In this document: positions 1 to 10,421 of the stretch, piece after piece
Layout of the letters: every line of letters begins with the position of its first letter
Numbering within the stretch: position 1 is the stretch's first letter
Assembly: GCA_019671005.1 (NCBI GenBank)
Contig: CM033744.1
Location: 1,454,208-1,518,207 of the forward strand
Length of the DNA stretch: 64,000 bases
Origin: Hibiscus mutabilis
Taxonomy: Eukaryota > Streptophyta > Magnoliopsida > Malvales > Malvaceae
Direction of reading: 5' to 3'
The notes under the pieces: generated by a model
The model's input: the letters and a program-made list of their open reading frames with translations, nothing else
What the model was told of the DNA's origin: nothing
The model's database searches: none
Program-made: the position numbers and the translations under genes

Positions 1-1024
1 TTGATAATTTATATTCCATTATGCGACCTTAGAAAGCAAAATAAATACAAAGCGATAAAAATATAAATAAATACTAATATAATAAAATACTAATCTAACA
101 TAAATAAAATACTAATTCGAAACATACATACATAAATATTAATCTAACACATAAAACGAATCTAACATAAATAAAACATTGATCTAAAACACAAATAAAT
201 ATTAATCTAACACATAAATAAAAACAAATCTAACATAAATAAAATATTAATCTAAAACATAAATTTAAAACATAAATAAATACCAATCTAAAACATACAT
301 ACATAAATACTAATCTAACTCATAAATAAAAACAAATCTAACATAGATAAAATACTAACATTCATAAATATTAATCTAACACATAAATAAAAAACAAATT
401 TAACATGAATAAAATATTAATATAAAACATAAATTTAAAACATAATAAATACTAATCTAAAGCATAAATAAACATACAAAGTAAAAAAGAACACAATTTT
501 AAATTAACTAATACTTCATTAAATCATAAAAATTACAATACAAATAAAAAGAGAAGAAAATATACCTAACTAGGAGCTCGAATAACGAACCCTGACTGAA
601 CCCCACCGGGATCTACCACGACCTCTCCAAAATTATTAACTAAATCGGACCTAAAATAGGACCCTTATCAAATGCTGGATCGAACCAACTGGGGCCGAGG
701 GCATTGCCCCCAACCCCGGCCAGCGTTGCGGCCGGCCTAGCTCTCAATTGGGGAGCCAATTTTATGGCAATTTGGCCAATTTTTGGGCGTGCATTCTTGG
801 CTGCTCCATGCCTTGTATTTATAGGCAAGGGGTGGGTAAAATGGGGTGACGTGGAGCACCCTGCTCCACGCAATTTCTTCCTTTTTTAATTAATAATATA
901 TTTATTATTATTTATTTTTTTACCTTTATATATATATTACATTTTTCATTAGTTTTATATTAATAATACTACCATTAAAATAATACTAATAACACTAAAA
1001 CCCGGTCAAAAATGAGTGATTATA
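1..1024 (-). repeat. Element A left LTR (3' LTR in element sense), partial
   Basis: Base 1 aligns with 19764 in the right LTR, so about 413 bp lie before the window. Positions 60-480 are a degenerate AT-rich repeat of ATAAATA, ACTAATCTAAC and AACATAAAT-like words. A GC-rich stretch at 655-860 follows; an open frame there is not conserved as protein. The LTR ends gattaTA at 1024 where the other copies end gattaCA, so the terminal CA has become TA. The right copy lacks about 14 bp in the GC-rich part (near 720-735 here). Confidence 0.85.
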
Positions 1025-1069
1025 GTTGCCCCTCTTTGCTTGTTCTTGTGAAATGAGGACAAAGCAAAG
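1025..1069 (-). promoter_or_regulatory. Element A polypurine tract with adjoining hairpin
   Basis: On the minus strand the bases next to the 3' LTR read CAAAGAGGGGCAAC, a purine-rich tract in the position where plus-strand DNA synthesis is primed. The arms CTTTGCTT (1034-1041) and AAGCAAAG (1062-1069) can pair, placing a hairpin on the upstream side of the tract. The same arrangement is next to the left LTRs of B and E. Confidence 0.7.
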
Positions 1070-1149
1070 ATTAAAAGCACTCTTTTTTGACCTACTTTCT
1101 TGTCTTTGGTTTCGAAATCACGTGTTCTTCTGGAATTCTCCGCTCTTCC

Positions 1150-2015
1150 TTAGCTGAATCTTCAAGCTGGTAAGTTCTTCCTATATAGAACTTCTTCACC
1201 TTCTGATCTTGGAACTATAGGTCCTCCCTATATAGAACATTTCATTTTGAAGTCTTGAGTCACGAGTCCCTCCTATATAGAACTTTTCACTCTGAGACGA
1301 TAAAGCTTGGAGTCCTTCCTATATAGAACTCTTCATCTTCAACGCTGGTTTCTCCTATATAAAACCTTCTGCGTCACAGACGGATTCTTCCGACTGGGAG
1401 TTCCTCATGTATAGAACTGCTAGTCTTCAAACCTTGGAGCCGCCAGTCCTTCCTATATAGAACTTTTAACTTCTGAAATCTCAGAGCTACATGTTCTTCC
1501 TATATAGAACCTTTCACTCTAAGACAGTAAAGCTCGGAGCCCTTCCTATATAGGACTCTTTGCCTCCAACACAACAGGTTTTCTCTATATAAAACCTTAT
1601 GTGTCATGGGTGAATTCATTCGGCTGGGAGTTATTCCTATATAGAACTGCTAGTCTTCACCCTGGAGCCGTCAGTCCTTCCTATATAGAACTTTTAGCTT
1701 CTGAAATCTCGGAGCTACAGGTTCTTTCTATATAGAACCTTTCACTCTAAGACAGTAAAGCTCGAAGCCCTTCCTATATAGGACTCTTCACCTTCAACAC
1801 AACGGGTTTTCCCTATATAAAACCTTATGTGTAATGGGTGAATTCCTTCGGCTGGGAGTTCTTCCTATATAGAACTGCTAGTCTTCACCCTGGAGCTGCA
1901 AGCCCTTCCTATATAAATCTTTCAGCTCCTGAAGCCTCAGAGCGGCGGATTCTTCCTACATAGAACCTCTCGCTACGGGAGCTTGAAAATATAGGCCCTT
2001 CCTATATAGAACCTT
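1150..2015 (-). repeat. Tandem array with core TTCCTATATAGAACT
   Basis: About 20 copies of a core close to TTCCTATATAGAACT recur every 30-65 bp. They form a higher-order unit of roughly 235 bp, seen by the recurrence of 'ctgctagtcttca' phrases near 1417, 1645 and 1876. Many cores are preceded by AGTTC or GTTC, so AGTTC...GAACT arms flank TATATA. A short piece of the same array follows the 3' LTR of element B (38630-38780). In element sense it lies just upstream of the 3' LTR, the hypervariable 3' region described for Ogre/Tat elements. Confidence 0.85.
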
Positions 2016-2019
2016 TATC

Positions 2020-2132
2020 TTTGAATTTTTTTTTCTCTTTTTCCTTTTTCTTTTCCCCTCTTTTTCTGTTCTCTTTTTTTCTCTTTTTCTTTCTTTTCTC
2101 TTCTCTTCTTTTTTTCTATCTCGTTTTTTTTA
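2020..2132 (-). repeat. Homopyrimidine tract (T/C run)
   Basis: About 110 bp almost purely T and C on the plus strand, hence polypurine in element sense. It separates two tandem arrays of element A. An open frame through it only encodes Phe/Ser/Leu runs and is not treated as a gene. Confidence 0.8.
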
Positions 2133-2154
2133 ACAAGGCTGTTGATATCTTTGG

Positions 2155-2335
2155 ACTTACGCTACTTAAAACTGCCGCATCATGCCCGAAGGACTTACTG
2201 ATGGCCCGAAGAATTTATCACCATGCTCGAAAGGCTTACTGGTGGCCTGAAGAACTTAACACCATGCCCGAAGGACTTACCGATGACTCGAAAGATTTAA
2301 CATCTAGGCCTCATGCCGCTATGGCTGCCGATATC
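2155..2335 (-). repeat. Single unit of the 'cgaaggacttac' repeat
   Basis: About 180 bp built from three or four sub-units close to CCGAAGGACTTACNGATG followed by a CGAAAGATTTAAC-like stretch. This is the same unit that forms a multi-copy array in element B at 44990-46205. Here it occurs once, which marks A and B as related and shows that the array expanded or contracted between copies. Confidence 0.8.
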
Positions 2336-2945
2336 TTTTTTTTAATTTGGGGATTCACACCGAAAATAGCTACCGATCTTTCTTCAAATTTGGGGACTCA
2401 CGCCGAAAATGGCTGCCAATCTTTTTTCAAATTTGGGGACTCACACCGAAAATGGTTGCTGATCTTCTAGGACTCACGCTGCTATAGCAACCGAAATCTT
2501 TCTTCAATTTGGGGATTCACGCCGAAAATGGCTTCCAAACTTTCTTTAAATTTGGGGACTCACATCGAAAATGGTTACCAAACTTTCTTCAAATTTGGGG
2601 ACTCACGCCAAAAATGGCTGCCAAAACTTTCTTTAAATTTGGGGACTCATGCCGAAAATGGCTGCCAAACCTTTCTTCAAATTTGAGGACTCACGCCGAA
2701 AATGGCTGACAAACTTTCTTCATATTTAGGGACTCATGCCGAAAATGGCTGCCAAACATTTCTTCAAATTTGGGGACTCACGCCGAAAATGGCTCCCAAA
2801 CTTTCTTCAAATTTGGGGACTCACGCCAAAAATGGCTGCCAAACTTTCTTCAAATTTGGTGACTCACGCCAAAAAAGGCTGCCAAATTTTCTTCAGATTT
2901 TGGGACTCACGCCGAAAATGGCTGCCAAACTTCTTCAATGAAATC
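2336..2945 (-). repeat. 43-bp tandem array ('ttcaaatttggggactcacgcc')
   Basis: About 13 units of 43-44 bp recur; three successive AATGGCT words at 2701, 2744, 2788 and 2831 give spacings of 43, 44 and 43. Because 43 is not a multiple of three, every frame cycles through the same repeat and several spurious open frames result. Units differ by scattered substitutions and one is interrupted at 2466-2500. Confidence 0.88.
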
Positions 2946-3029
2946 CACTTCTTAATGTTCTTTGATAATTCTTTAAGTACCTGTCCAAAACAAGCAAAAA
3001 TTGACATGCCCCTATCTTTATGATGCATG

Positions 3030-3190
3030 CAATGTAATGCTTTTTTTCTCTTCTTTTTCTTTTTTCTCTCTTCTCATTTTCTTTTTCTTTTTCCTTCAAT
3101 TTCTTCTTATTTCTTCTTATTCTTTTTATTTTCTTTTTTCTTCTCCCCCTCCCTCTCTTTCTTTCTCTTTTTTCTTTCAGCCCCTTTTTT
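3030..3190 (-). repeat. Homopyrimidine tract
   Basis: About 160 bp of T/C-rich sequence, polypurine in element sense, following the conserved stretch 'gacatgcccctatct' that is also present in B at about 46270. No coding function is supported. Confidence 0.7.
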
Positions 3191-3684
3191 GTTCTAAAGT
3201 CTTACACCCTGAAAGGTTGCTCCTCAGATTTCTTCATCTCTTTACTTCTTCACTGTATGCTCTTAAATCCTCATTTGAACATGCTTTTAAACCTTTTGTG
3301 CGGAAGGATTTTCTTGTTTTCGGGGTTATCACTCGTCTTCATAAATGATCTTCTGGTTCTTATATTATTCTTATAAGAACCCTTGTCATCTTCTTCGCTT
3401 GGCGTTGCCCCATTCAACCATGGGTTCCACTGCTTTGAATTTTTTGACCCATCATACAGAGCCTTGATCTATTTCTAGTCACCAGGGTGAGCCAAAATGC
3501 TTCCATCCCCTGAGCTTATCCTTGATCTTCTCGTAGCATTTCGACGGGAACTAACTCTCGGTCCCTATGCTTTAAATCTCATCATCATTTATTTTTAAAA
3601 TAATGCAAACGGCAATTTACTTTCGTATATTTCAAAAAATAATGATTGTTTGAAAAGATAACAATTATTTTGAAAATCACAACT

Positions 3685-3905
3685 TGGAGGGGATACCAAA
3701 CATTTTGAAAACATTGTTTGGAACAAATGGTAAATATCTTTTTCTTTTCTTCTTCTTTTTTAAGGACCAAACATTTTTTTTTAAAAATAATGTTTGGAGA
3801 ATGGTAAACAAAATTCGAAGTATATTGCCAAACATTTTAAAAACTAATGTTTGGGGGAAATGGTAAACATCAAAACTTTGGGAGAAAATATCAAACCTTT
3901 TAAAA
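3685..3905 (-). repeat. CCAAACATT...AATGTTTGG inverted-repeat cluster (element A)
   Basis: Three short inverted repeats with arms close to CCAAACATT and AATGTTTGG and loops of about 8-12 A/T-rich bases occur near 3697-3722, 3766-3796 and 3829-3855. A related set occurs in element E at 61040-61205. The open frames here are low-complexity and not called as genes. Confidence 0.7.
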
Positions 3906-4116
3906 TATGTTTGTCCCTGAAATATCGAACACAATAGCGCATCTGCTTCAAGTTGCTAGAGATCAACTCTAATGAAGCGCATATTTAGAAGATCTTGACC
4001 ATTGTGGAGATATATGCCAATGTATAGTTTCTTCTGGTCTAATACGCTTTTGAGAGGAACAGCCCTACCTAGTTTCTACCCTGTTTAAGGTGTCTCTCTT
4101 AATCTCACTATCTCAC

Positions 4117-5672
4117 TGATAAGTGTTCAAAAGTACTATTTTTCTTACCCTTTTTACTCATATTATTGTTAGACTTAGGCTCATATTAGTTGCATAATTA
4201 GCCATTCATGCATTAATTCATGTTTCCTTCCAACGTTGAGCTTGATTACACAACTTGGTAGTTTTTGTGGGAAAATATGCTGCTTTGGTGTGTTTTGTGT
4301 GCATGTGCAGGATCATTTGCCAAAGCAAGGCTAGAGCTAGGGAAATACATGAAGGAGATGCCAAGCTAGTTGCCAGGGCAATGCATGAAGGAGACGCGAG
4401 CCAGTTGCCAGGGCAATTGTCGATAAGAGCAAAGGTGATATGGTAGTCGAAATTGATGACTAGACAAGCCCAAGATGACGTGGAGCAAAGCCCAATCCCA
4501 AAGGAATTTGATTTCCATGAAGAGATTAAAGAATAATTAAATTCCAAGAAGATAGGAGAAGTTCTAGTAGGAATATAATTATAATAAAGAATTATATTCT
4601 TTAAAGATAATTTAATTCCAACTTAACTTCCTCCTCAAAGAAGGACTTTGGCCTAGCCCTATAAATAAGAGGGAGATTTCGACAATCCATAGAGAGAAAA
4701 AGAGAGGGAAATTTTGACAACTCCAAGGAGGGCAAGAGGAGAGAATTTTCGACAAGCATTTAGGGCAAGGAGGATTTCGACAAGCCTCCTTCTTCATCCT
4801 TTTCTTTCTTGTTCGATTGGGTTCATGCTAGGGATTATTTATCTTGTGTTTCTTTGGAACCTAGCCATGAACTAAATCTATTTGGCTATGGTTATTGTGT
4901 TTTGTGGTTGTGAGAAACTATTGGTTTTTGTTTAGGTAATAAGAGTTTGCACTTTTCTATTTCAATGTTTATTCATTCTTGGTTCTTATTCTTGTTTGCG
5001 AGTGAATTGGGAGAGGATCTCGTAACTTCATCTATTTATCTAATATCGGGAGAGTTAGATTCAAGAAACGAATTAATATGATCTTTATTCAATCTATTGA
5101 TGGTGAAGATTAATCTGGCTTAGGAATAAGTCAAGGATTTCAACGGCTAAGAGGAGCGCAAGATTGGTTGTTGTTCACCCTTGATTCACACAGGGATGTA
5201 TTATCAAGGCATGCACAAGTAGCTAGAGTTTCGACTTAGGGATAAGAAGAAACCATTGAAGAACGCTCTGCCGAACCTTGAAGGTTGCTGCCCAAACGCC
5301 CAAGTAGTTTCCCAACTAGTTGCCCAGACAACCATCGATTAGTTGCCAAGGCAACCCCGTTGTGCAAGTTGCCACGGCAACTGAGTTGCCCGTGCACTCT
5401 TTTACCAAGACGACCCAATCGGCTATCACACCTCAACTCACGATAACCTGGACTATCTCTCTCATTTGATCTCATCTATTCGTTTACTTTATTGCTTTCT
5501 AGATTAGTTATTAGTTAAACTCCTATAATCATTTATTTGTGTTTTTACTTTTTTACAGTGCAAGAGACTAGATTCTTGAAGTGGCACCAATCCCTGTGGA
5601 GACGATATCTTTTATACTATAACTTGCAACGTGTATACTTGCACAATTGCGTAGCACGTATTACGCGCAACA
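4117..5672 (+). repeat. Element C left (5') LTR
   Basis: 1556 bp beginning TGATAAGTG and ending GCAACA. Several copies of the palindrome GTTGCC-NN-GGCAAC or close variants occur inside, for example at 4369-4383, 4402-4416, 5336-5349 and 5368-5381. A TATA-like 'ctataaataag' at about 4659-4669, followed by purine-rich sequence, is a plausible core promoter. Confidence 0.92.
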
Positions 5673-5678
5673 AGTTTT

Positions 5679-5696
5679 TGGCGCCGTTGCCGGGGA
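5679..5696 (+). promoter_or_regulatory. Element C primer-binding site
   Basis: TGGCGCCGTTGCCGGGGA starts 6 bases after the LTR end. TGG at the 5' end pairs with the CCA tail of a tRNA. This sequence is the type known for Athila elements, described as complementary to tRNA-Asp; the tRNA identity is recalled, not checked. Confidence 0.88.
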
Positions 5697-5796
5697 TTGG
5701 CAATAACGACTTTGTTTTTATTTTCTTGCACTTTCTTTTTACTTTTCTTGTTTAAGATTCAAAGGGCTAACAAACTTTGGTTTTGCATTGGTATAT

Positions 5797-7192
5797 GACC
5801 AGGGTGAGACCGACTACACCAGAATATCCCTTTGATCTAGAAATCAAATGAACCTTACAAAGACTTAGACGAAGGATAAGAGTAGCAATGGCTAATCAAG
5901 ACGGCAATATAAATCAAGATGTTCTAGCAGGAGGATGAGTGATTCTTGCATGAAACAGAACTATTCGAGACTATCTTGAAGAAGATCTTGATGGACTTAA
6001 TCCAGGAGTTGTCGCACCTAAAATTGAAGCCGACCACTTTGAGTTAAAACCGGTAATGTTTAATATGATCAACACAATTGGTCAGTTTGGCGGCTCAACA
6101 ACTGAAGATGCACGGCAACATCTGAAATCTTTCCTCGAGATTTGCAACTCATTCAAAATACACGGAATCACCCCCGATGTCTTACGATTAATATTATTCC
6201 CCTATTCACTGAGGGATAAGGCGAAAGCATGGTTGAATAGCATTCCTGCCGGATCAATAGCATCTTGGATTGATCTTTGTCGTGATTTCCTTGCTCGATT
6301 TAATCCTACAAATTTGACTGATAAGCTTCGTAACGACATTACTTCTTTTCGGCAGGCAGATGATGAATCCATGTACGAGGCTTGGGAGCGATATAGAGAA
6401 CTTCTACACAAATGCCCCCTACATGGATTCCCGATGTGGACTCAAGTAACGATGTTTTACAACGCCGTGAATACACCAACAAGGATGATGCTAGATGCCT
6501 CGGTAAACGGCATACTCCTAGATAAGTCGCCGGAGGAAGCAATTCAAATTTTAAACAGGCTGGCCAAGAATGATTATTAATTCCCATCTACTAGAAGAGG
6601 AAGAGTTAGACGCCAAGCCACAATACATGAACTAGGATCATCAGATTCAATTTCGGCACAATTGGCCACTTTAACCAAGATGGTCCAGAACATGCAAAAA
6701 CCAAACAACACACATGAAGTCAAGGTAATGGATTCTTTTTGTGAGTTATGTGGTGATAACCATAATTCTTCTGAATGTATGCAGAATCCGGAATCCAGCT
6801 TCTATGTGGGGAATTACAATCGGAACAACAATGTGATGTCCAATACATACAATCCAACTTGGAAGAAGTACCCAAATTTTCCATGGAGTAATCCCAACAA
6901 TGCTCTAAACCAGAACAATCAGAATGCACAAGCATCGGGATTCCAGCGGAATATGTCACGGCAATAGTTGCCGCAGCAACAACCGACAACATCTAGTTCT
7001 TTGGAAAATTCTCTAAATGTTTTTATGATGAAAACTGAATCTTATATGGCTGAGAATAGTAATTTCATAAAAAGAATTGATGCTTTTATTAACATGACCG
7101 AGATGAGATTGCAAAACCAAGAGGCGGTAATCAAATCATTGGAAAATCAAGTCGGACAGTTTGCTCAAAATCTGAATACTAGACCGCAATGA
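5797..7192 (+). pseudogene. Element C gag (nucleocapsid) pseudogene
   Basis: The Gag structural protein packages retrotransposon RNA into particles. The retrotransposon gag core is clear at 6056-6550 (residues such as KAKAWLNS, SWIDLCRDFLARF and YEAWERYRELLHKCP). A C-x2-C-x3-H-x4-C-type zinc knuckle is encoded at about 6739-6780 (CELCGDNHNSSEC). The likely start is the ATG at 5797 in an N-terminal segment beginning MTRVRPTTPEYPF. Stops break the frame near 5848, 6578, 6965 and 7190. Those at 6578 (TAA where relatives have Gln) and 6965 (TAG after a Gln-rich run) fit C-to-T changes. It cannot make full-length Gag. Confidence 0.9.
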
Positions 7193-7243
7193 GGTTTACC
7201 TAGCGATACTGAAGTCGCAAGAGGAACTGGCCACGAGCAGTGT

Positions 7244-8165
7244 ATGGCAATCACCACTAGAAGTGGCCAACAACTTAGAGAGGCTCAAACCCGCTCATCA
7301 AACAAAACTCCACAAAAAGATCAAGACGAACCTAGCGGCAAAGCCCCAGATGTTGAACCAGGAATTGCCACGGTAACCGGCAATAAGCATGCCTCGGCAA
7401 CCGATGATAAAGACGCCTCGGCAACTTGTGATAAGCATACCTCGGTAACCCCATATGATAATGCCTCGGCAATTCCAGTTGTCCCGGTAATACCGTCAAT
7501 CAGGTTTCAAACCAATGAAAGGATCGAAGATATCCGACTTCCACCACCATTCCCACAAAGGTTGAAGCGACAAAAGCAAGATTACCAATTCGAGAAGTTT
7601 CTTGATATCCTAAAGCAAGTCCACATCAACTTCCCATTGGTGGAAGCAATTGAACAAATGCCAAAATATGCCAAGTTTCTTAAAGACATTGTGTCCAAGA
7701 GAACAAGGCTAGGAGAGTTTGAAACAGTTGCCGCAACAGAGGGATGCATGGAAATGTTGCACAATCGTATGCCACCCAAGTTGAAGGATCCCGGAAGTTT
7801 TACAATACCCTGTTCTATTGGAAACCACTATGTCGGGAAAGCATTATGCGACCTTGGGGCTAGCATAAACTTGATGCCTAAATCGGTTTTCCAAAAACTA
7901 GGAATCGGGAAGGCAAGACCTACAACAGTTATGCTACAGCTAGCCGACAGATCCTATGTGCATCCAGAGGGAAAAATCGAGGACATACTGGTAAAAGTTG
8001 ATAAATTTATTTTTTCCGCTGACTTTATTGTTTTGGATTGTGAAGCAGATGAGCATGCACCATTATTCTCGGGAGACCATTCCTAGCAACAGGGAGAACC
8101 TTGATCGATGTTGAAAAGGGAGAACTCACAATGAGGGTGAATGACCAGCAAGTTAAACTAAATGT
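7244..8165 (+). pseudogene. Element C aspartic protease (retropepsin) region, frameshifted
   Basis: Retropepsin cleaves the Gag-Pol precursor. The frame opens with ITTRSG, the usual Gag-Pro linker of this group, and reaches a protease core with the active-site motif CDLGAS (Asp codon 7850-7852, DLGA in place of DTGA as is common in the group). A one-base loss near 8060 moves the frame; the expected downstream motif LGRPFLATGRTLIDV continues in another frame from 8062. A 7365-7480 insert of ASAT-like repeats (GCC TCG GCA ACC) is made of the element's palindromic repeat. About 280 codons are open before the shift. Confidence 0.88.
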
Positions 8166-9918
8166 GTTCCAAACACTAAGGCATGCCGATGGTCCAGAAG
8201 AATGCCAACTTCTTCATGCCACGACAGAGTTTAACTTCGAAGAGGAATTTAGTTGCCTCGGCAACTACATTGTCGAACAAGAGGAACCTGAGGAGTATGA
8301 AGAACCGGTCAAGGAGGAACAACAAGAAAAAACAAATTGGCTAGTCAATCGACCAGGAAAAGAAGCTGATCAAAATGTTGATGCTACACAAGAAGGCAAT
8401 AGGGAGGAGGACGCGGATCTAGAGATATGCGATGCATTCCTGGATGAACAACTTTTAGTTGCCTCGGTGACCATGGACGCGCATGCCTCGGCAACCCTCG
8501 ACGCCTCAGCAACCATGGACCCGCACGCCTCGGCAACTATGGACGTGCACGCCTCGACAACTCTCGACGCCGCAGCAGCCTTTGACGCGCACGCCTCGGC
8601 AATTTTGGGAGCAGTCGCCACGATAGCACATGCCTCGACAATACCCTGGTACGCAGATTTAGTTAATTTTCTTGTTTGTGGTATTTTACCTTATGGCATT
8701 ACTCACCAAGGGAAGAAGCGGTTCCGCCATGATGCTAAGCATTACTTTTGGGACGAGCCTCTTTTGTTTAAACAATGTGCAGATCAGGTTATACGCCGAT
8801 GTGTCCCTGAAGAAGAGCAACAGAATGTACTCCGACAATGCCATTCTTCACCCTATGAAGGACATTTTGGAGGAACTCGTACCGTGGCCAAAGTTCTGCA
8901 ATCCGGTTTGTATTGGCCAACATTGTACAAAGATGCCCAAGACTTTTACAAGCAATGTGATCATTGCCAGAGGACGGGCAATATCTCTAGACGACATGAG
9001 ATGCCGCTTCAGAACATCATCGAGGTAGAATTGTTCGATGTATGGGGGATCGACTTTATGGGACCTTTCTCATCTTCATTCGACAACCTCTACATTCTAC
9101 TTACCGTCAACAACGTGTCTAAATGGGTGGAGCCAGTTGCAGTTCCCAACAACGATTCCAAGACCGTGCAACGATTCTTGCAGAAAAACATATTTACACG
9201 GTTTGGGATGCCAAGAGCAATTATCAGTGACGAAGGCAAGTATTTTGACAACAGACTAATTGCCAAGATGTTGCAACGCTTCGGCATATCACACAAGATC
9301 GCCACGGCATATCACCCATAAACCAACGGGCAAGCAGAAAATTCCAACCGGGAGTTGAAGGGAATACTCGAGAAAGTTGTAAATCCCTCTAGGAATGATT
9401 GGTCATTAAGACTAGATGACGCACTTTGGGCATATCGTACTGCATTTAAAACACCCTTAGGTATGTCCCTCTTTCGAGTTGTCTATGGCAAGACATGCCA
9501 TCTACCGGTGGAAATCGAACACAAGGCATAGACCGTGAATATGGATTGGGAAAGTGCCAGACAAAAGCGTTTGTTGGACCTCAATGAGATAGAAGAATTT
9601 CGTACACTCACCTATAACAATGCACGAATCTACAAGGAGAAAACAAAGCGATGTCACGACAAGAAACTATTGTCACGACAATTCATGCCAAGGCAACTAG
9701 TTCTCTTATTCAATTCTCGGCTAAAACTTTTCCCGGGAAAGCTGAAATCAAGATTGTCGGGACCATTCGAAGTTGTTAAACCATTCTCCCATGGTGTCGT
9801 GATAATCAAGTCCATCACTGACAAACAAGAGTTTAAAGTTAATGGACAAAGATTGAAACACTACAATGGTGCCCATGTGGAACGTAACAAAGAAGTGGTC
9901 AACTTAGGAGAAGCATGA
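8101..9918 (+). pseudogene. Element C protease tail joined to integrase; reverse transcriptase/RNase H missing
   Basis: The open frame starts in the post-protease segment (IDVEKGEL) and runs through an acidic linker and a tandem MDxHASAT tract (8455-8645). It then enters the integrase zinc-binding region (His residues near 8845-8880, CDHC at about 8955) and core. Catalytic residues are Asp 9052-9054 (GIDFMGP), Asp 9229-9231 (ISDEG) and Glu 9337-9339 (NGQAEN). The whole reverse transcriptase and RNase H are absent, so the tract marks the deletion join. Stops at 9319-9321 (TAA, Gln expected) and 9529-9531 (TAG, Trp expected) break integrase. The C-terminal part (9535-9918) ends at a normal stop. 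It lacks a chromodomain, as expected for Athila. Confidence 0.9.
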
Positions 9919-10421
9919 GCATGCTCTCCCTTTGATAATTTTTTTTTATTATTATTTTCGATTAATTTTTTTATTTTATTTTTCGAACTTTTTATTATTA
10001 TTTCCGATTATTATTATTTTTTAGGATAGATTTTCTTTTTTTTAAGTTTAAGAATCCTATTACACATCTTTATTTATTTTCTTTATTAGTTTATCTTTAA
10101 TTTTAATCCTTATTTGATTTGTCTTTGAATTGTAGGAAAAAATTTCAAGATAAAGAGGAATTTTAATCCAAGTAGAAAAACATCTTCAACAAGGAAACTA
10201 ATGGGCTGAATCTAAGGCTTATATAAAGCCTCCAATTTACCCTAATCACAACCCCTTTGCCGTCACCCTCTCCCTAAACCAAACCCTTTTTCATTTTCCT
10301 CTAATCCCACCCACCTATCTTTTCTATAAAACCCATGACCCTTAACCTATTCCCACTTTCTATCTTGCAACTTTTTAGTTTCTTTTCTTTGTTTTTACAA
10401 AACTCACAACCAAGATCATCC
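9919..10421 (+). other. Element C spacer between integrase and env-position ORF
   Basis: About 500 bp without a supported gene. The first half is T-rich; the second contains a likely transcript-leader region with 'ctataaaaccc' near 10325, a TATA-like word about 95 bp before the ATG at 10422. That would suit a separate transcript for the downstream ORF, but this is inference. Confidence 0.5.

Noticed and set aside
640..889. Open frames on both strands in the LTR of A (also 20391-20612 and 58953-59180)
   Set aside because: They cover the GC-rich part of the LTR; the copies differ by indels that break frame, so they are not protein-coding.
2336..2945. Repeat array with regular units resembling a CRISPR or a repeat-protein gene
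   Set aside because: Units are contiguous with no unique spacers, the genome is plant nuclear, and the 43-bp period shifts frame at each unit, so neither CRISPR nor a repeat protein is supported.
4218..4547. Open frames in the LTRs of C and D (about 4218-4547, 12891-13239, 39838-40213, 44341-44716)
   Set aside because: Frames on both strands of LTR sequence that contain the GTTGCC/GGCAAC palindromes; differences between LTR copies do not respect any one frame.
5679..5696. Fragment of a tRNA gene
   Set aside because: Only the 18 bases complementary to a tRNA 3' end are present, next to an LTR; no cloverleaf could be built, so it is a primer site. The same holds for 19331-19348, 43277-43294 and 51392-51409.
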